In this document: positions 35,287-43,775 of the stretch, one piece after another | Numbering within the stretch: position 1 is the stretch's first letter | Layout of the letters: every line of letters starts with the position of its first letter | Notes under the pieces: generated by a model | Database searches by the model: none | What the model was told of the DNA's origin: nothing | Seen by the model: only the letters and a program-made list of their open reading frames with translations | Translations under genes and position numbers: made by a program | Source: Antarcticimicrobium sp. | GTDB lineage: Bacteria; Pseudomonadota; Alphaproteobacteria; Rhodobacterales; Rhodobacteraceae | Reading direction: 5' to 3' | DNA length: 64,000 nucleotides | Assembly: GCF_029212575.1 (NCBI RefSeq) | Contig: NZ_JARGPK010000019.1 | Span: forward strand, 44,676-108,675

Positions 35287-36033
35287 TCAGTCGCCGCGTT
35301 CCTTCCAGCGCACCATCTGGCGCATCACCCCGTGCAGCATCTGCACGTCGGCACGGGTCAGCCGCATCCGGCTCCACAGGTTGCGAAGGTTCAGCTTCAT
35401 GCTCTCCGCCTTCTCCGGCGGGAAAAAGAACCCGGCCTCGCCCAGCCGGTCCTCGTAATGCGCGGCCAGCTTTTCCATCTCGATGCCGCTGGCCCAGTCG
35501 GCGCGCGCCATCTCGACGGTCTCATGGGTGATCTCGCTGACCTGTCGGCGCCACTCGTATCCGGTCAGCAGCACGCATTGCGCCAGGTTGAGCGAGGCAA
35601 ACTCCGGGTTTACCGGCACCGAGATGATCGCGTTGGCCCGCGCCACGTCGTCGTTTTCCAGCCCCGCCCGCTCCGGCCCGAACATCACTGCCACCTTTTC
35701 GCCGGCGGCGATCTTCTCGGCGGCCAGAGCCATCGCGCGTTCGGGGCTGTAAACAGGCTTGGTCAGACCGCGCTGTCGCGCCGTGGTGGCAAAGACGAAA
35801 GAGCAATCGCCCACCGCCCCGGCGACATCCGCGAACAGCCCGGCCTCGTCCAGCAGCCGCCCCGCGCCGCTCGACATCGCCACCGCCTTGGGGTTGGGCC
35901 AGCCGTCGCGCGGCGCGACAAGGCGCATCCGGTCCAGCCCGAAATTCCACATCGCCCGCGCCGCAGCGCCGATATTCTCGCCCATCTGCGGGCGGACAAG
36001 CACGAAGGCGGGCTGCGGCGTGTCGCTGGGCAT
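35287..36033 (-). CDS. TrmJ-like tRNA/rRNA 2'-O-methyltransferase
   Basis: The 248-residue SPOUT methyltransferase has FVLVRPQMGENIGAAARAMWNFGL at the N-terminus, VMFGPERAGLENDDV in the middle and VNPEFASLNLAQCVLL, the three SpoU motifs. TrmJ methylates the ribose at position 32 of tRNAs. The length and the C-terminal helical extension fit TrmJ of alphaproteobacteria. AAGGAG lies before the ATG at 36033. It is divergent from the ThiE-like gene. Confidence 0.85.
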   Translation of the reverse strand: MPSDTPQPAFVLVRPQMGENIGAAARAMWNFGLDRMRLVAPRDGWPNPKAVAMSSGAGRLLDEAGLFADVAGAVGDCSFVFATTARQRGLTKPVYSPERAMALAAEKIAAGEKVAVMFGPERAGLENDDVARANAIISVPVNPEFASLNLAQCVLLTGYEWRRQVSEITHETVEMARADWASGIEMEKLAAHYEDRLGEAGFFFPPEKAESMKLNLRNLWSRMRLTRADVQMLHGVMRQMVRWKERGD

Positions 36034-36189
36034 GAGAACTCCTTGTCAAACTCGGCCCCGCTCTAATGCGGCCCGCCGCGCGGGGCAAGCGCCCGGCCCG
36101 GCGCGACCTTCGCAAAACCGTTTCCAAGCCCGCGCCAATCGGCTACACCGCCGCGAAAACCCGCGCGAAACCAACCAAGGACCGCCGCC

Positions 36190-36810
36190 ATGGACGCCCC
36201 CGAGCAGCCGCAGCTTTACCTGATCACGCCCCCCACTTTTGACCTTGCGGCGTTTCCCGACCGGATGGCCCGTGTGCTCGACGGGGTCGAGATCGCCTGT
36301 ATCCGCCTGACCCTGGCCAGCCGTGACGAGGATGAGATCGCCCGCGCCGCCGATGCCCTGCGCGAGGTGTCGCATGTCCGTGACATCGCGCTGGTGATCA
36401 CCGATCACGTGCTGCTGGCGCAACGGCTGGGTCTGGACGGCGTGCACCTGAGCGATGCCGCCCGCTCGGTCCGCGCGACGCGCAAGACGCTGGGGGCGGA
36501 CGCCATCGTCGGCAGCTTCTGCGGCACCTCGCGCCATGACGGCATGACCGCGGGCGAGGCCGGCGCCGATTACATCAGCTTCGGCCCGGTGGGCGCCACC
36601 GCGCTCGGCGACGGGACGATGGCCGAACCCGAACTGTTCGAATGGTGGTCGAACATGATCGAGATTCCGGTGGTGGCCGAGGGCGGGTTGACGCCCGAGA
36701 CCGTGGCGGCGCTGGCCCCGATGACGGATTTCTTCGGCGTCGGTGACGAGATCTGGGGCGCCGACGATCCGCTCGCCGCGCTGCAGGGGCTGACCGCCGC
36801 GATGGGCTGA
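36190..36810 (+). CDS. Thiamine-phosphate-synthase-like (ThiE/TenI) protein
   Basis: The 206-residue TIM-barrel protein has LYLITPP at the start, ALVITDHVLLAQRLGLDGVHLSD (the ThiE substrate loop), GSFCGTSRHDGMTAGEAGADYISFGPVG and VVAEGGLTPETV. True ThiE joins the pyrimidine and thiazole halves of thiamine. Genome neighbours here are not thi genes and no TPP riboswitch was seen, so this may be the second, TenI-like paralogue that many alphaproteobacteria carry. AAGGA precedes the ATG. Confidence 0.8.
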   Translation: MDAPEQPQLYLITPPTFDLAAFPDRMARVLDGVEIACIRLTLASRDEDEIARAADALREVSHVRDIALVITDHVLLAQRLGLDGVHLSDAARSVRATRKTLGADAIVGSFCGTSRHDGMTAGEAGADYISFGPVGATALGDGTMAEPELFEWWSNMIEIPVVAEGGLTPETVAALAPMTDFFGVGDEIWGADDPLAALQGLTAAMG

Positions 36811-36814
36811 GCGG

Positions 36815-37960
36815 TCAGAGGAACACGCGCTCCACGAACCAGTAGCTGCCGATCACCGCGATCACGGCCGAGGCCGGCACCGCGATCCGCGCCCGGTACC
36901 AGCTCTTGCGCGCGAACCACAGTCCGACGGTGAGAAAGGCCAGCGCGATCACCGTCAACTGGCCGATCTCGACCCCGATGTTGAATCCCAGCAGGGCCGG
37001 CACGAACTGCGCCTCGGGCAGGCCGAACTCACCCAGCACGCTGGCAAAGCCCAGCCCGTGCAGCAGCCCGAAGCCGAAGATCACCAGCGGGCGCCAGCGG
37101 CTGAGCCTGCCGCTGACGATATCCTCGACCGCGACATAAACGATTGATGCGGCGATCAACGGCTCGACGATGCTGCCGGGAAGGCTGACCCATCCCAGCG
37201 CCCCCAGCGCCAGGGTCACCGTATGCGCCAGCGTAAAGGCGCTGACCTGCCACAGCAGCGGCCGCCATTGGGTCGAGAGAAAGAACAGCCCCAGCACGAA
37301 CAGGATGTGATCCAGCCCCTTTGGCAGGATGTGGTCGAAGCCCACCGGGACATAGTCGGCAAAGGCCTGCCAGCCGGTCTGGATCGCGCCGCCCTGCAGT
37401 GGGATCGGCGGGCTCTGGATGCCGCCGGCAATATAGCCGGTAAAGGGATCCTCGACCCCCTGCTGGCGCAGCACCAGGCCGCCGGAGCCGAAGGGCCAGG
37501 CCAGGGTCAGCGTGTCGCTACCCGCCGGCACCCGACCGGTCAGCACCAGGTGCGAGGCGCGCGGCAGTTCCGCATCGCCGACCTCGGGCACGCGCACCGC
37601 CTCCACCGCCAGCGGCACCGGCCCGTTTGCCGTGACCCTGATCTGTCCGGCCCAGGTTTCGGCAAAGGCGCGCAGGCGCGGCGCGAACTCCTCCGGCGGC
37701 AGCGCACGCAGGCTGTCATAGCGGGCGGATCCAGAAGAGGCGTTGGTATTGATCAGCCCGTCGAGGTTGATGCCGGCGACGAAGGCCTCGGCATTCAGTC
37801 TTATGTCGAGGGTCAGAACACCGCCCGTCACCTCCAGGTCGGCGATGGTCGGGGTGACCTCATGCCCGCGCGCCGCACCGGCGGCAAACAGGGCGCAAAG
37901 ACTTGACAGCAGCAGCGCAGCGATCAGGTTTATCGCGCAGGCTCGGAAAGGATTGTACAT
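36815..37960 (-). CDS. HupE/UreJ-family membrane protein
   Basis: From the ATG at 37960 the product has 381 residues. An alternative ATG at 37981 and a GTG at 37993 are in frame, and none has a clear ribosome site, so the start is uncertain. The N-terminal part has a signal-like segment (to ARGHEV) and a soluble extracytoplasmic region of about 170 residues. The C-terminal part has six to seven membrane helices with the HupE/UreJ_2 signatures FDHILPKGLDHILFVLGLFFL, FTLAHTVTLALGALG and GLLHGLGFASVLGEFG. HupE and UreJ proteins take up nickel. The divergent gene encodes a DUF4198 protein, which is often linked to metal import. Confidence 0.8.
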   Translation of the reverse strand: MYNPFRACAINLIAALLLSSLCALFAAGAARGHEVTPTIADLEVTGGVLTLDIRLNAEAFVAGINLDGLINTNASSGSARYDSLRALPPEEFAPRLRAFAETWAGQIRVTANGPVPLAVEAVRVPEVGDAELPRASHLVLTGRVPAGSDTLTLAWPFGSGGLVLRQQGVEDPFTGYIAGGIQSPPIPLQGGAIQTGWQAFADYVPVGFDHILPKGLDHILFVLGLFFLSTQWRPLLWQVSAFTLAHTVTLALGALGWVSLPGSIVEPLIAASIVYVAVEDIVSGRLSRWRPLVIFGFGLLHGLGFASVLGEFGLPEAQFVPALLGFNIGVEIGQLTVIALAFLTVGLWFARKSWYRARIAVPASAVIAVIGSYWFVERVFL

Positions 37961-37961
37961 T

Positions 37962-38759
37962 TTGACCCGTGTTTTCCCCATTGTGCTGGCCACAATCTGT
38001 CTGATCGCGGGTCCCGCGTCTTCCCATGAGTTTTGGATCGCCCCGGAAAACTATCAAGTGCAGCCCGGCGCGCCGCTGCGGGCCGACCTGCGGATCGGAC
38101 AGAATTTCGTCGGATCGGCCTATCCCTATTTCTCCGCCCAGACCGCCCGGTTCGAGCTGATCCTCGATGGCCGGGCCGTGCCCTATGCCGGTCGCATGGG
38201 CGATCTGCCGGCGCTTTCCACTGTTGCGGGGGCGGAGGGGCTGGTGGTGATCCTGCACCAGTCCACCGCCTCGACCGTACGCTATGCGGAGTGGGAGAAA
38301 TTCGCCTCCTTCGCCGCGCACAAGGATTTCCCCGACGTCCGCGCCCGACACCTGAATCGCGGCCTGCCGGAGGACGGGTTCAGCGAAATCTATACCCGCT
38401 ACGCCAAGGCGCTGGTCGGCGTCGGCGCGGCGCGGGGGATGGATGCGCCGACCGGCATGGAGACCGAGTTCGTGGCGCTGGCCAATCCCTATACCGACGA
38501 TATGTCTGGCGGTTTTCCGGTGCGCGTGTTGTACCGGGGCACACCAAGGGCGCTGGCGCAGGTGGAGGTGTTCGACCGGGCGCCGGACGGCACCGTCACC
38601 GTCACCCTGCGGCGCACTGATGCGGCGGGCGGGGCGCTGATTCCGGTCACTGCGGGCCATGTCTACCTGCTCGACGCGGTGGTGTTGCGCCCGGCACCGG
38701 AGGAGGAGGCCGCGGTCTGGGAAACCCTTTGGGCAGCCATGACATTTTCCGTGCCGTGA
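37962..38759 (+). CDS. DUF4198-family exported protein, likely metal-uptake partner
   Basis: The likely start is TTG at 37962 (GGAAAGG at 37945-37951, spacing 10), giving 265 residues with a signal peptide ending PASSHEFW, so the mature protein starts with a histidine. The DUF4198 pattern HEFWIAPENYQVQPGAPLRADLRIG and a following beta-sandwich are visible. Proteins of this family occur next to nickel and cobalt importers. The start is one base from that of the divergent HupE/UreJ gene, so each promoter must lie inside the opposite gene. A mature N-terminal His is known as a copper or nickel ligand in other proteins, but its role here is only a suggestion. Confidence 0.75.
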   Translation: MTRVFPIVLATICLIAGPASSHEFWIAPENYQVQPGAPLRADLRIGQNFVGSAYPYFSAQTARFELILDGRAVPYAGRMGDLPALSTVAGAEGLVVILHQSTASTVRYAEWEKFASFAAHKDFPDVRARHLNRGLPEDGFSEIYTRYAKALVGVGAARGMDAPTGMETEFVALANPYTDDMSGGFPVRVLYRGTPRALAQVEVFDRAPDGTVTVTLRRTDAAGGALIPVTAGHVYLLDAVVLRPAPEEEAAVWETLWAAMTFSVP

Positions 38760-38807
38760 CCGGCCCCGGCGCTTGCGCCCTGCGTCAAATGGCGGCACAA
38801 CCTGTGC

Positions 38808-39707
38808 ATGAACGTGCGCGCCCCTTTCCCGATCCTGTGCATCGGCAGCGTCCTTTGGGACGTGATCGGCCGGGCCTCCGGTGCCATGCGGCAGGGCTCG
38901 GACGTGCCGGGACGAATCAGCCGCCTGCCCGGAGGGGTGGCGCTGAACATCGCCATGGCGCTGGCGCGCGAGGGGCTGGTGCCGACACTGCTCAGCGCGG
39001 TTGGCCGGGACCCGGAGGGCGACGCGCTGATCGCCGCCTGCGCCCGGCTGGGCCTGATCACCGATCACATCCATCGCCCCGAGGGGTTGCCCACCGACCG
39101 TTACATGGCGGTCGAGGCGGCCAACGGGCTGATCGCGGCCATCGCCGACGCCCGCACGCTGGAGGCCGCCGGGGCGGCGATCCTCGCTCCGCTCATGGAC
39201 GGCACGCTGGGCGACGTGGGCGCGCCCTATGCCGGGATCATCGCGCTGGACGGCAACCTGACCGAAACCCTGCTGGCCGAGATCGCCGAAAGCCCCGCCT
39301 TTTCCGCAGCCGATCTGTGCATCGCCCCGGCCTCGCCCGGCAAGGTGCTGCGCATCGCGCGGTTCCTGGGCCATGGACGCAGCACACTTTATGTCAACCT
39401 CGAAGAGGCCGGACTGCTGAGCGGCTGCCAGTTCAAGAGTGCCGAAAGCGCCGCTGCGGCGCTGCTGCAACGGGGGGCCGCGCGGGTGCTGGTCACCGAC
39501 GGCGCCCGCCCGGCCGCCGATGCCCGCCACGATGGCGTGATCACCCTGGCGCCGCCGCAGGTCTGCATGGCCCGCGTGACCGGCGCCGGGGATACCTTCA
39601 TGGCGGCGCATATCGCCGCCGAGACCCGGGGGCATCCGCGCGAGGCGGCGCTGCGCCGCGCGCTGGCCGCCGCCGCCCGCCACGTTTCAGGGGAGACATT
39701 GCAATGA
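38808..39707 (+). CDS. PfkB-family carbohydrate kinase, probable pseudouridine kinase
   Basis: The 299-residue ribokinase-like protein has LCIGSVLWDVIGRA, the glycine-rich RLPGGVALNIAMALAREG, and the catalytic motif GAGDTF at 259-264. The next gene, overlapping by 4 bp (ATGA), encodes pseudouridine-5'-phosphate glycosidase. This pairing identifies the kinase as the likely PsuK, which phosphorylates pseudouridine from RNA turnover. Only weak ribosome-site sequence precedes the ATG at 38808. The gap to the DUF4198 gene is 48 bp, so it could share that transcript. Confidence 0.82.
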   Translation: MNVRAPFPILCIGSVLWDVIGRASGAMRQGSDVPGRISRLPGGVALNIAMALAREGLVPTLLSAVGRDPEGDALIAACARLGLITDHIHRPEGLPTDRYMAVEAANGLIAAIADARTLEAAGAAILAPLMDGTLGDVGAPYAGIIALDGNLTETLLAEIAESPAFSAADLCIAPASPGKVLRIARFLGHGRSTLYVNLEEAGLLSGCQFKSAESAAAALLQRGAARVLVTDGARPAADARHDGVITLAPPQVCMARVTGAGDTFMAAHIAAETRGHPREAALRRALAAAARHVSGETLQ

Positions 39708-40618
39708 TTTACATGACCTTTTCCGCCGAGGCCGCCCGCGCCCGATCCTCCGGGCAGCCGCTGGTGGCGCTGGAAAGCACCATCATCACCCACGGGATGC
39801 CCTATCCGCAGAACGTCGCGATGGCGCATCGGGTCGAGGCCGACATCCGCGAGGCCGGCGCGACCCCGGCCACCGTGGCGGTGATCGAGGGACGGCTCCA
39901 CATCGGGCTGGAAAGCGAGTTGTTGCAGACATTGGGCAAGATGACAGGGGTGGCCAAGCTGTCGCGCGCCGATCTGGCCCCCTGCCTGGCCAGTGGCGGC
40001 ACCGGCGCCACCACGGTCGCGGCCACCATGATCGCGGCGCATCATGCCGGCATCGCGGTCTTTGCCACGGGGGGCATCGGCGGCGTGCACCGCGGCGCCG
40101 AGACCAGTTTTGACATTTCAGCCGACCTGCAGGAACTGGCGCAGACCCCGGTCACCGTGGTCTCGGCCGGGGCGAAGTCGATCCTCGACATCGGCAAGAC
40201 GCTGGAGATGCTGGAAACCCTCGGCGTGCCGGTGATCGTGCCGGGGCAGGATGTGTTCCCGTCGTTCTGGTCGCGCCGTTCGCTGTTTCCCGCGCCGTTG
40301 CGCATGGACGACGCCGAGACCATCGCCCGCGCCCATGCGGCGCGGCGGGCGCTTGGCCTGCCCGGCGGCCAGCTGGTTGCGAATCCTATCCCGCAAGCGG
40401 ACGAAATCCCGACCGAAGTTCTGGCGCCGATCATCGCCGCCGCGCAGATCGAATGCGACGAGGAGGGTATCACCGGCAAGGCGGTCACGCCGTTCCTGCT
40501 GGACCGGGTGTTCAAGGCGACGCGGGGCAAGTCGCTGCGCGCAAATATCGCGCTGGTGCGCAACAACGCGGTGCTGGCGGCGCAGATCGCCCAAGCCTTG
40601 CGCAAGGTGTCGACCTGA
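39704..40618 (+). CDS. psuG: Pseudouridine-5'-phosphate glycosidase
   Basis: The 304-residue protein is a clear PsuG: ALESTIITHGMPYPQN with the metal-binding Glu24, ASGGTGATTVAATM, FATGGIGGVHRGAE, and the catalytic Lys in VVSAGAKSILD. It splits pseudouridine 5'-phosphate to uracil and ribose 5-phosphate, reversibly breaking a C-C glycosidic bond. The ATG at 39704 overlaps the kinase stop by 4 bp. The length matches the family, about 310. Confidence 0.93.
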   Translation: MIYMTFSAEAARARSSGQPLVALESTIITHGMPYPQNVAMAHRVEADIREAGATPATVAVIEGRLHIGLESELLQTLGKMTGVAKLSRADLAPCLASGGTGATTVAATMIAAHHAGIAVFATGGIGGVHRGAETSFDISADLQELAQTPVTVVSAGAKSILDIGKTLEMLETLGVPVIVPGQDVFPSFWSRRSLFPAPLRMDDAETIARAHAARRALGLPGGQLVANPIPQADEIPTEVLAPIIAAAQIECDEEGITGKAVTPFLLDRVFKATRGKSLRANIALVRNNAVLAAQIAQALRKVST

Positions 40619-40706
40619 CCGCGAATCCAGCGCTGTTCGCACCGTCTTGTCATTGTAGAGTGGCCGGCGAATCCATATCTCTAGCCTCGGACTGGATGGA
40701 ACGCCG

Positions 40707-41384
40707 ATGAACACCCCATTTGACGAGGAACCGCACCGCCGAAGGGGCCTTCTGGCCCGGTTGCGGGGGTCATTCCTGACCGGGCTGGTGGTGATCGCCC
40801 CGGTCGGGCTGACGATCTGGCTGATCTGGTCCGTGGTGGGCTGGATCGACGGTGTCGTCCTGCCACTGGTGCCGCAAACGATGCGCCCCGAGCAATATAT
40901 CGGAATCAACCTGCGCGGCGTCGGGGTGATCATCTTTCTGATGTTCACCATCATCGTCGGCTGGGTCGCCAAGGGCATCATCGGCCGGTCGCTGATCGGC
41001 TTTGCCGAGGGGCTGGTCGACCGGATGCCGGTGGTGCGCTCGGTCTATTCCGGGATCAAGCAGATCTCGGAAACCGTCTTTGCCCAGACCGAACGCTCGT
41101 TCGAAAAGGCCTGCCTGGTGCAATACCCGCGGCGCGGGATCTGGGCGGTCGGGTTCATTTCGACCGTGGCCAAGGGCGAGGTCTCGGAGCGCGCCGAGAC
41201 CGGCGGCGACCTGATCAGCGTCTTCGTGCCGACGACACCGAACCCGACCTCGGGGTTTTTACTGTTCTTTCCCGCCGAGGACGTGATCGAGCTGGACATG
41301 ACGGTCGAGGACGCCGCCAAGCTGGTGATCTCCGCCGGGCTGGTGTATCCCAACAGCAAGGATCCCAACCGCCCCGCGACGTGA
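40707..41384 (+). CDS. DUF502-family membrane protein
   Basis: The 225-residue protein has two membrane segments (FLTGLVVIAPVGLTIWLIWSV and GVGVIIFLMFTIIVGWV) and the family signature RMPVVRSVYSGIKQISETVF, followed by a soluble beta-rich part with FVPTTPNPTSGFLLFFP. The family is widespread and of unknown function. The stop codon lies inside a perfect 14-bp palindrome that may be a regulator site for the cytochrome operon downstream. Confidence 0.87.
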   Translation: MNTPFDEEPHRRRGLLARLRGSFLTGLVVIAPVGLTIWLIWSVVGWIDGVVLPLVPQTMRPEQYIGINLRGVGVIIFLMFTIIVGWVAKGIIGRSLIGFAEGLVDRMPVVRSVYSGIKQISETVFAQTERSFEKACLVQYPRRGIWAVGFISTVAKGEVSERAETGGDLISVFVPTTPNPTSGFLLFFPAEDVIELDMTVEDAAKLVISAGLVYPNSKDPNRPAT

Positions 41385-41394
41385 TCCGGATCAC
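41381..41394. promoter_or_regulatory. CRP/FNR-type palindrome upstream of octaheme cytochrome
   Basis: GTGATCCGGATCAC is a perfect 14-bp palindrome, with the TGATC and GATCA cores of FNR/DNR-type sites and the GTGA-N6-TCAC form of CRP sites. It overlaps the DUF502 stop codon and lies about 88-101 bp upstream of the chosen start of the cytochrome gene. Confidence 0.4.
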
Positions 41395-41400
41395 ACTGAA

Positions 41401-41414
41401 TTGACCTCGATCAA
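41401..41414. promoter_or_regulatory. FnrL-type binding site upstream of octaheme cytochrome
   Basis: TTGACCTCGATCAA matches the FNR consensus TTGAT-N4-ATCAA with one mismatch (C for the last T of the first half). It is centred about 75 bp upstream of the cytochrome start codon, which is a normal place for an activator site if transcription starts near 41450. It predicts induction under low oxygen. Confidence 0.6.
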
Positions 41415-41481
41415 AGTGCCGCCAGGCGAAGTGTCAGAACATGCACGGCAGAAACCAGTTTTCCTAGCCGGGAGTCCTCCC

Positions 41482-43116
41482 TTGCCAACCCGTGTTCTGA
41501 CCGCCGTTGCCGTTTCGCTGCTGCTGGGCGCATCCGGCGCCCTTTCGCAGGAGGGGTCCGCCCCGGTCATCTCCGGTGAGGGAAGTACCGCCGATCACTC
41601 CAAGTTCAAGATCCTGCAAAAGGAATTCACCTCCGGGCCGGAAGTGACCGAGGCCTGCGTCTCCTGCCACACCGAGGCGGACGACCAGGTGATGCATTCG
41701 ATCCATTTCACATGGGAATTCGAGCACCCCGGGACCGGCCAGCTTCTGGGCAAGCGCAACGTGATCAACGCATTTTGCGGCAATGTCGCGGGCAACGAGC
41801 CGCGCTGCACCTCCTGTCACGCCGGTTATGGCTGGGACGACATGAGCCAGACGCCGCAGCAGGAGGCGGTGACGCCCGATTGCCTCGTCTGCCACGACCG
41901 TTCCGGCGAATACACCAAGACCGCCACCGGTGCCGGGATGCCGCCGCTCGATCCGGTGAAACCGGGGACCAAGACCATCACCGGCGCCGAGGCCTGGCCG
42001 GTCGATCTCTCGAAGGCGGCGCAAAGCGTCGGCATGCCGGGCCGCGAGAACTGCGGCCAGTGCCACTTCTACGGCGGCGGCGGCGACAATGTGAAGCATG
42101 GCGATCTGTCCTCGGTGCTGTTCAACCCGTCGCGCGACGTCGATGTGCACATGTCGCCCGAGGGCGGCAACATGGTCTGCTCCGACTGCCACGTGAGCGA
42201 TCAGCACAGCTGGGCCGGCTCGCGCTATGACGTCATGGCAGCCGACACCAAGGGGCCTGGCATGCCGCACGAGCGGCGCGATGTCGCCACCTGCCAGAGC
42301 TGCCACGGCACCGCGCCGCACCCGGCGACCCTTAAGGGCGTGAAGCTGAACGACCATACCGACAAGCTGGCCTGCCAGACCTGCCACATCCCCGAGTTCG
42401 CCCGTGGCGGGGTGGCGACCAAGATGGAATGGGACTGGTCCACCGCCGGAAAGATGGGCGAGGACGGCAAGCCGCTTTCGGTCGAGGATTACACCCAAGG
42501 CGACGGCAAGCACCGCCACACCTATCTGGCCACCAAGGGCGATTTCGTCTGGGAAGAGAACGTCGCGCCGATCTATGAATGGTTCAACGGACAGGTGGAA
42601 TATACCCTGGGCGACGAGACCATCGACCCAAGCAAGGTGGTCGAGGTCAACAGGATCTCCGGCGATCCCGGCGATGGCGGCAGCCGGATCTGGCCGTTCA
42701 AGCGGCTGGACGGGCGGCAGGCCTATGATGCCGGGCTGAACCGCCTTGCCTACAGCCATGTCTGGGGGCCGACCACCGACAGCGCCTTCTGGACCAACTT
42801 CGACTGGTCCAAGGCGATTGAGGCGGGGATGAAGGCGGCGGGCGCCGAGTATTCCGGCGAGTACGGTTTCGTCGATACCCACATGTCCTGGCCGATCACC
42901 CATATGGTCGCCCCGGCGGAAGAGGCGCTCGACTGTGCCGAATGCCACGCCGCCGATGGCCGCATGGCCGGGATCGACGGGGTCTACATGCCCGGGCGCG
43001 CGCCGTTCAGCATGGCCGGGGTTCTGGGCCTCGCGCTGGTCGCGGCGACAGCGCTGGCGCTGGGTATCCACGCCCTGGGCCGGATTTTCACCGGCAAGAA
43101 CGGAGACGCGTCATGA
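41482..43116 (+). CDS. Octaheme tetrathionate-reductase-type cytochrome c, membrane-anchored
   Basis: The likely start is TTG at 41482 (GGGAG seven bases upstream), giving 544 residues with a signal peptide ending GALSQ. Eight CxxCH haem-c motifs are at about residues 59, 109, 134, 191, 233, 271, 298 and 485. GNEPRCTSCHAGYGW is a hallmark of the OTR family of Shewanella, which reduces tetrathionate, and also nitrite and hydroxylamine in vitro. Unlike soluble OTR, this protein ends in a hydrophobic helix (about 510-532) that would anchor it to the membrane beside the cytochrome b encoded next (ATGA overlap). Electrons may flow from or to the quinone pool. Two CRP/FNR-type sites precede it. Confidence 0.88.
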   Translation: MPTRVLTAVAVSLLLGASGALSQEGSAPVISGEGSTADHSKFKILQKEFTSGPEVTEACVSCHTEADDQVMHSIHFTWEFEHPGTGQLLGKRNVINAFCGNVAGNEPRCTSCHAGYGWDDMSQTPQQEAVTPDCLVCHDRSGEYTKTATGAGMPPLDPVKPGTKTITGAEAWPVDLSKAAQSVGMPGRENCGQCHFYGGGGDNVKHGDLSSVLFNPSRDVDVHMSPEGGNMVCSDCHVSDQHSWAGSRYDVMAADTKGPGMPHERRDVATCQSCHGTAPHPATLKGVKLNDHTDKLACQTCHIPEFARGGVATKMEWDWSTAGKMGEDGKPLSVEDYTQGDGKHRHTYLATKGDFVWEENVAPIYEWFNGQVEYTLGDETIDPSKVVEVNRISGDPGDGGSRIWPFKRLDGRQAYDAGLNRLAYSHVWGPTTDSAFWTNFDWSKAIEAGMKAAGAEYSGEYGFVDTHMSWPITHMVAPAEEALDCAECHAADGRMAGIDGVYMPGRAPFSMAGVLGLALVAATALALGIHALGRIFTGKNGDAS

Positions 43117-43769
43117 CCGAACGGTTCGTCAAGATCTATCCGCGGTTCGAACGGTTCTGGCACTGGACGCAGATGGCACTGATCTTCGTACTGATGTTCA
43201 CCGGGCTGGCGGTGACCGGGCTGAACGGGTTGATACCCTTTGGCCCCGCTGTCATGCTGCACATCATCGCCGCGCTGGCGTTGATCGTGCTGTGGGTGTT
43301 TGCCATCTTCTGGCACATCACCACCGGCACCTGGGTGCATTACGTGCCCACCACCAAGGGGCTGTTCAAGGTCGCCCGGTTCTATGCCTGGGGCATTTTC
43401 AAGGGCGAGAAGCACCCCTATCGCAAGGCCTACTGGCGCAAGCACAATCCGCTGCAGGCGCTGACCTACCTGGCGCTGAAGCTGGTGCTGTTCCCGGCGA
43501 TCTGGGTCACCGGGGTGATCTACCTGACCTACAATTTCTGGGACAGCAGCGTGCCCAACGCAACACTGTGGCTGACCATTGTGGCCAACCTGCACCTGCT
43601 GGCGGGGTTTGCCATCGCCGCCTTCGTGCTGGCGCATGTCTACCTGCTGACGGTGGGCGGATCGTTTCGCGCCCACGTCCGGCCGATGGTTACCGGCTTT
43701 GACAAGGTGGACCTGACGCCCGAGGAGGAATCCTATCTTGAGCAGGACGAGCCGGTGCGCATCCGCTGA
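43113..43769 (+). CDS. Cytochrome b561/FdnI-type membrane subunit
   Basis: The 218-residue protein has four membrane helices with haem-b histidine candidates in RFWHWTQMAL, LHIIAAL, FWHITTGTWVHY and NLHLLAGF/LAHVYLL. The family anchors periplasmic redox proteins and exchanges electrons with quinones. It overlaps the octaheme cytochrome gene by 4 bp, so the two surely form one complex. A basic loop of about 40 residues after helix 2 faces the cytoplasm. Confidence 0.87.
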   Translation: MTERFVKIYPRFERFWHWTQMALIFVLMFTGLAVTGLNGLIPFGPAVMLHIIAALALIVLWVFAIFWHITTGTWVHYVPTTKGLFKVARFYAWGIFKGEKHPYRKAYWRKHNPLQALTYLALKLVLFPAIWVTGVIYLTYNFWDSSVPNATLWLTIVANLHLLAGFAIAAFVLAHVYLLTVGGSFRAHVRPMVTGFDKVDLTPEEESYLEQDEPVRIR

Positions 43770-43775
43770 GCCGGC

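Noticed and set aside
36190..36810. A complete thiamine locus
   Set aside because: Only one ThiE/TenI-like gene is present and there is no TPP riboswitch or other thi gene nearby.
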